From positions 22,382,750-22,446,749 of the forward strand of contig JAQFVV010012396.1 of NCBI GenBank assembly GCA_028023455.1: 64,000 nt of DNA, given 5' to 3'. This DNA comes from Epiperipatus broadwayi. Its lineage: Eukaryota; Onychophora; Udeonychophora; Euonychophora; Peripatidae. The notes beneath the pieces are model-generated. The model worked only from the letters and a program-made list of their open reading frames with translations. It had not been told where the DNA came from and did not search any database. Shown here piece after piece: positions 61,366 to 64,000 of this stretch (positions within the stretch are counted from its first letter, which is position 1; each line of letters begins with the position of its first letter). The translations under genes and the position numbers were made by a program.

Positions 61366-62658
61366 ATATCAATCTTCTAAAAATTATATAGAATATATTT
61401 ATAAAAGATACATTACAATAAAAATTTAAAAAAATTATATAAATAAAACAAATGAATCTTTATAAAATTTTATTTTACATTGGATTGGCAAATTATAAAG
61501 CATATTTGACTCATGGTTAAGTCTTAAATATCATGTTCTAAACCAAGAATATTGTCAACTTATAAATAAAGTTTATTAATATGTCATATTATTGAATAAA
61601 TTATTATATTATATTAAAAAGAGTAACACTATTAACAAAGTACAGCATAGGAAATATTTTACAAACTTTTACATTAATTTTATGATCTATATTTTGTGGA
61701 TTAAATTAGAAAGCAAATGAAGTAATAGATAAAAATTCTCAAATTATGTTTGAGATATTAAGAAAATACTAAAAAAATGTTGGGTAGAAGTGAAAACATA
61801 AAAGTAAAAATAAATAATAAAAAGATATAAACATAAAGAATTATGTAAAAAGAGATAGAATATAAAGCCTTATACTAATAAATAAATAAAATTAGCAATT
61901 AGCAATACACATAGTTTAAATATAATGAAAAAAGCAAGCATAAAATTATACTTGAATAGAATATTTTTAGCAAAAATAAGTTAATTCCATGAATCTGCAA
62001 ACTGATTTTTTTCAATAAATGCACAGTGTATAAATTGATAATCATAAAAAAACATTTTGTAAAACTTAAAAGAATGAATTAAAAGAACAATTAGAAGATA
62101 AGAAAATAAATAGGCTTTATGGAACAACTTCAAAATAATTCAGCCAGTGTAAAAATTCTAAATTCAATTTTTACTAAAAAGCTAATAATAGATAAATATA
62201 TCAAATTAAAACTGATACATAATTGATTTCAAAATGCTACAAATACACCAAATGTGAAATGAATAAATATAATTAAAAGTTTTGCAGAATGATATGAGAA
62301 AGTAAATGTATATGTGTTTTTTTTACAATGCTTAGAATAATGTATATGTACATAGGCAATAATAATTAAAAATTTCAAAGCACAGTGATGCATTTAAGAT
62401 AGTACATGTAGATTAAGTTATTTTAAATTTCAAGATGATAATACACTATTAATATAATAAAGATTTTTTGAAGATTCTACAAAAAGTTTCATATCTAAAA
62501 ATTCTTATTAATAACATATAAAAGTTTACTTACTTTTGGAATAAATATATAGTTAATTAGTTTCTGAAGGTGTCATAATTTAATAAAGTATAACATATCA
62601 TGTCATGTTACTTTATAGGGAGAAATATTTCAGTCAAGGCATAATGAAGCAGTATGGG
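61366..62658. other. AT-rich intergenic DNA, no gene seen
   Basis: No feature recognised. Confidence 0.5.
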
Positions 62659-63150
62659 TATAAACAATGAGGATTTCCAATTCCTCTATAAACTTTATGA
62701 TAAATGCTTAGCCAGAGCCAGCACTTAAAATATCTGTCAGGAATCCCTCCCCAAATCCCTGACCATGGTTTCGTGCTTTGGCACTCCTCAGAGAGGTATC
62801 AGGGTAGGTTCAGACACTAGATTTAAAAATGCCAACCCAAAGCCAAGCACTTATCTAAAAGGTATTTATTGAGTGGAAAATCTGAAATTTTCAGACATCT
62901 ACATGTCTTCAAACCCAGCTATTCAACTCAAATAGCTATATGGGGCTGATAGATCTTCAGCCATACCATATATTAGTGGTCTTAGCAATATAAAATTGCA
63001 TAAGACTTATGGCAGAGACTATAAATAGTCAAAATAAGAGTCATATATCACATGACCCTATTTCTTAAGCTTGTAAGTTATAAACAATGAGGATTGCCAA
63101 TTCCTCTACAAGCTTTATGATAAATGCTTAGCCAGAGCCAGCACTTATAA
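62659..63150. repeat. M2 hammerhead repeat, one unit plus start of the next
   Basis: TATAAACAATGAGGAT with CCAATTCCTCTA, CTTTATGATAAATGCTTAGC and CAGAGCCAGCACTTA occurs at 62,659 and again at 63,079, a period of 420 bp. The second copy is cut after about 70 bp. Between them lie the hammerhead (minus strand), GAAAATCTGAAATTTTCAGA, CAAACCCAGCTATTCAACTC, ATATGGGGCTGA and TATCACATGACCCTA, the same order as the M2 element at 36,871. No ORF. Confidence 0.88.
62741..62810 (-). ncRNA. hammerhead ribozyme, near-canonical
   Basis: Minus strand, 5' to 3': stem I strand with CTACCCT and CTCT; C3-A9 CTGAGGA (62,791-62,785); stem II GTGC-CAAA-GCAC (62,784-62,773), four perfect pairs; G12-A14 plus A15.1 as GAAA (62,772-62,769). 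Stem III is ACC-AT-GGT (62,769-62,762), three pairs with a two-base loop. The cleavage triplet GTC ends at 62,761. The returning stem I strand pairs AGGG with CTCT (one G.U). Beyond an internal loop, GGGG-AGG pairs with CCT(A)CCCT. All invariant core residues of the hammerhead family are present in order. Self-cleavage would fall between 62,761 and 62,760. Activity is inferred, not shown. Confidence 0.85.
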
Positions 63151-63640
63151 ATTTCCAATATGAATTAAATTTAAAAATAAAATAAAATTATATTATATGC
63201 ATGACTAATGTGCTAGATGCTAATATAAAATAGTTTATTATTAACAAAGCAAATAAAATGTAAACACTGAGCATGCCTATGATGCCATTATTCATTCTGC
63301 ATGAGACAATCTGAATTATTGTTTCTTAAAAGACATTTTTGTCTAATACTATGTGACAATGATTTATGAGGCAAAGGGCTATGAATACACTAAGGACTGG
63401 AAAAGTTTAAGGTATTAAAAGTTGTTTAAAATATCAGTAGAAAAAAGTTTAAAGACATGATGATATGAATCTAAACAATACTTATAATATTGTTGTACAA
63501 ATACAAATTTTACATTTAAAACAAAAAAGGATATATTCACATATTTAAAGGAAGCAATGAATATCAGGGCAGGCTTTATTCCCCCCCCCCATCTCATTTA
63601 TATTAAAGGAAAATTATTATACTTGTTCAATATATTTGTT
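63151..63640. other. intergenic DNA with a poly-C tract
   Basis: C10 lies at 63,581-63,590. The minus-strand ORF at 63,415-63,597 begins inside it and is not supported. Confidence 0.5.
63581..63590. repeat. poly-C tract
   Basis: Ten C in a row, notable in such A+T-rich DNA. Comparable G runs occur at 21,077 and 56,623. Confidence 0.95.
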
Positions 63641-63745
63641 CTATATAGAGCTTGCAAATAAGCTCTTAACAAGCTTTGCGAGCTCTATATATAACATTTA
63701 TAATACAAGCTTATTAAATTAGATCATGTGACATCTGATTTGATT
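63641..63745 (+). mobile_element. M2 short derivative
   Basis: CTATATAGAGCTTGCAAATA, AGCTCTTAACAAGCTTTG and GAGCTCTATATA form an imperfect hairpin of M2 ends without the ribozyme body. The M2 right flank follows, with AACATTTATAATACAAGCTT and TAGATCATGTGACATCTGA. This parallels the M1 short derivative at 28,773. Confidence 0.75.
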
Positions 63746-64000
63746 TTTTAAAAAAAATATATTTGTTCAAATTAATAATTATTTTTCTTAACACATCCTG
63801 AAAATTTGCTTACCACATAAATAAATGAGTCTTTCTATTGTTCACTGGTTGTGCATTATATTGAAAGACTAGGATAAATATTTCAAATTGAAAAAAAGTT
63901 AGAAAAGATGTATAGATAAATCTAATATCTAGATTCTTAAATAACATATCCAAAACATAAAAAAAACATTTTATTTTCTTTAAAAGTTCCTTTTTTTTTC
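63746..64000. other. intergenic DNA to window end, no gene seen
   Basis: A+T-rich. No feature recognised. Confidence 0.5.

Overview
The window looks like 64 kb of AT-rich nuclear DNA from an animal. G+C is roughly a quarter by eye. There are long (AAT)n and (TA)n microsatellites, decayed RTE-like and CR1/jockey-like LINEs, a decayed ZMYM/hAT-like transposase, tRNA-derived SINEs and many fold-back elements. I recognise no intact host gene, rRNA or functional tRNA, and no CRISPR. The short ORFs available are mostly chance open frames. The species cannot be fixed from the sequence; an invertebrate is my best guess.

Layout. 1-14.4 kb is AT-rich intergenic DNA with old local repeats (2.2/2.6 kb, 4.4-5.2 kb, 7.35 kb, and a three-copy tandem at 10.7-11.3 kb). 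14.5-19.1 kb is a LINE graveyard with four RTE-like reverse transcriptase fragments in both orientations. 20.75-20.89 kb holds a SINE with a clear target-site duplication. 22.9-25.6 kb is a decayed endonuclease-plus-RT LINE. 27.36-27.73 kb is an isolated G+C-richer reading frame of unknown identity. 29.2-30.1 kb is a decayed ZMYM/hAT-like transposase, followed by a tandem repeat up to 30.8 kb. 31.9-33.6 kb is an array of ~440-455 bp units (family M1). 34.7-35.3 kb is a composite fold-back (M3). 36.9-37.5 kb is family M2 and 38.7-39.4 kb another M1. 41.6-61.4 kb contains scattered hairpins, fold-backs, microsatellites and further M1 copies. M2 returns at 62.7-63.75 kb.

Most interesting system. 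M1 and M2 are two apparently related repeat families. Each ~420-455 bp unit carries a hammerhead ribozyme (type I layout) or its decayed remains. The best copy is on the minus strand at 62,741-62,810. It has CTGAGGA, a perfect 4-bp stem II with a CAAA loop, GAAA, a 3-bp stem III and a GTC cleavage triplet, with two-part pairing in stem I. M1 copies keep CTGATGA...GAAAC...GTC and a two-part stem I, but have an A.A pair where a G-C pair normally closes stem II. Units stand head-to-tail and then invert. This resembles animal hammerhead satellites and retrozymes, in which transcripts self-cleave to unit-length RNAs. I could not check whether this family has been described, whether it is transcribed, or which reverse transcriptase mobilises it.
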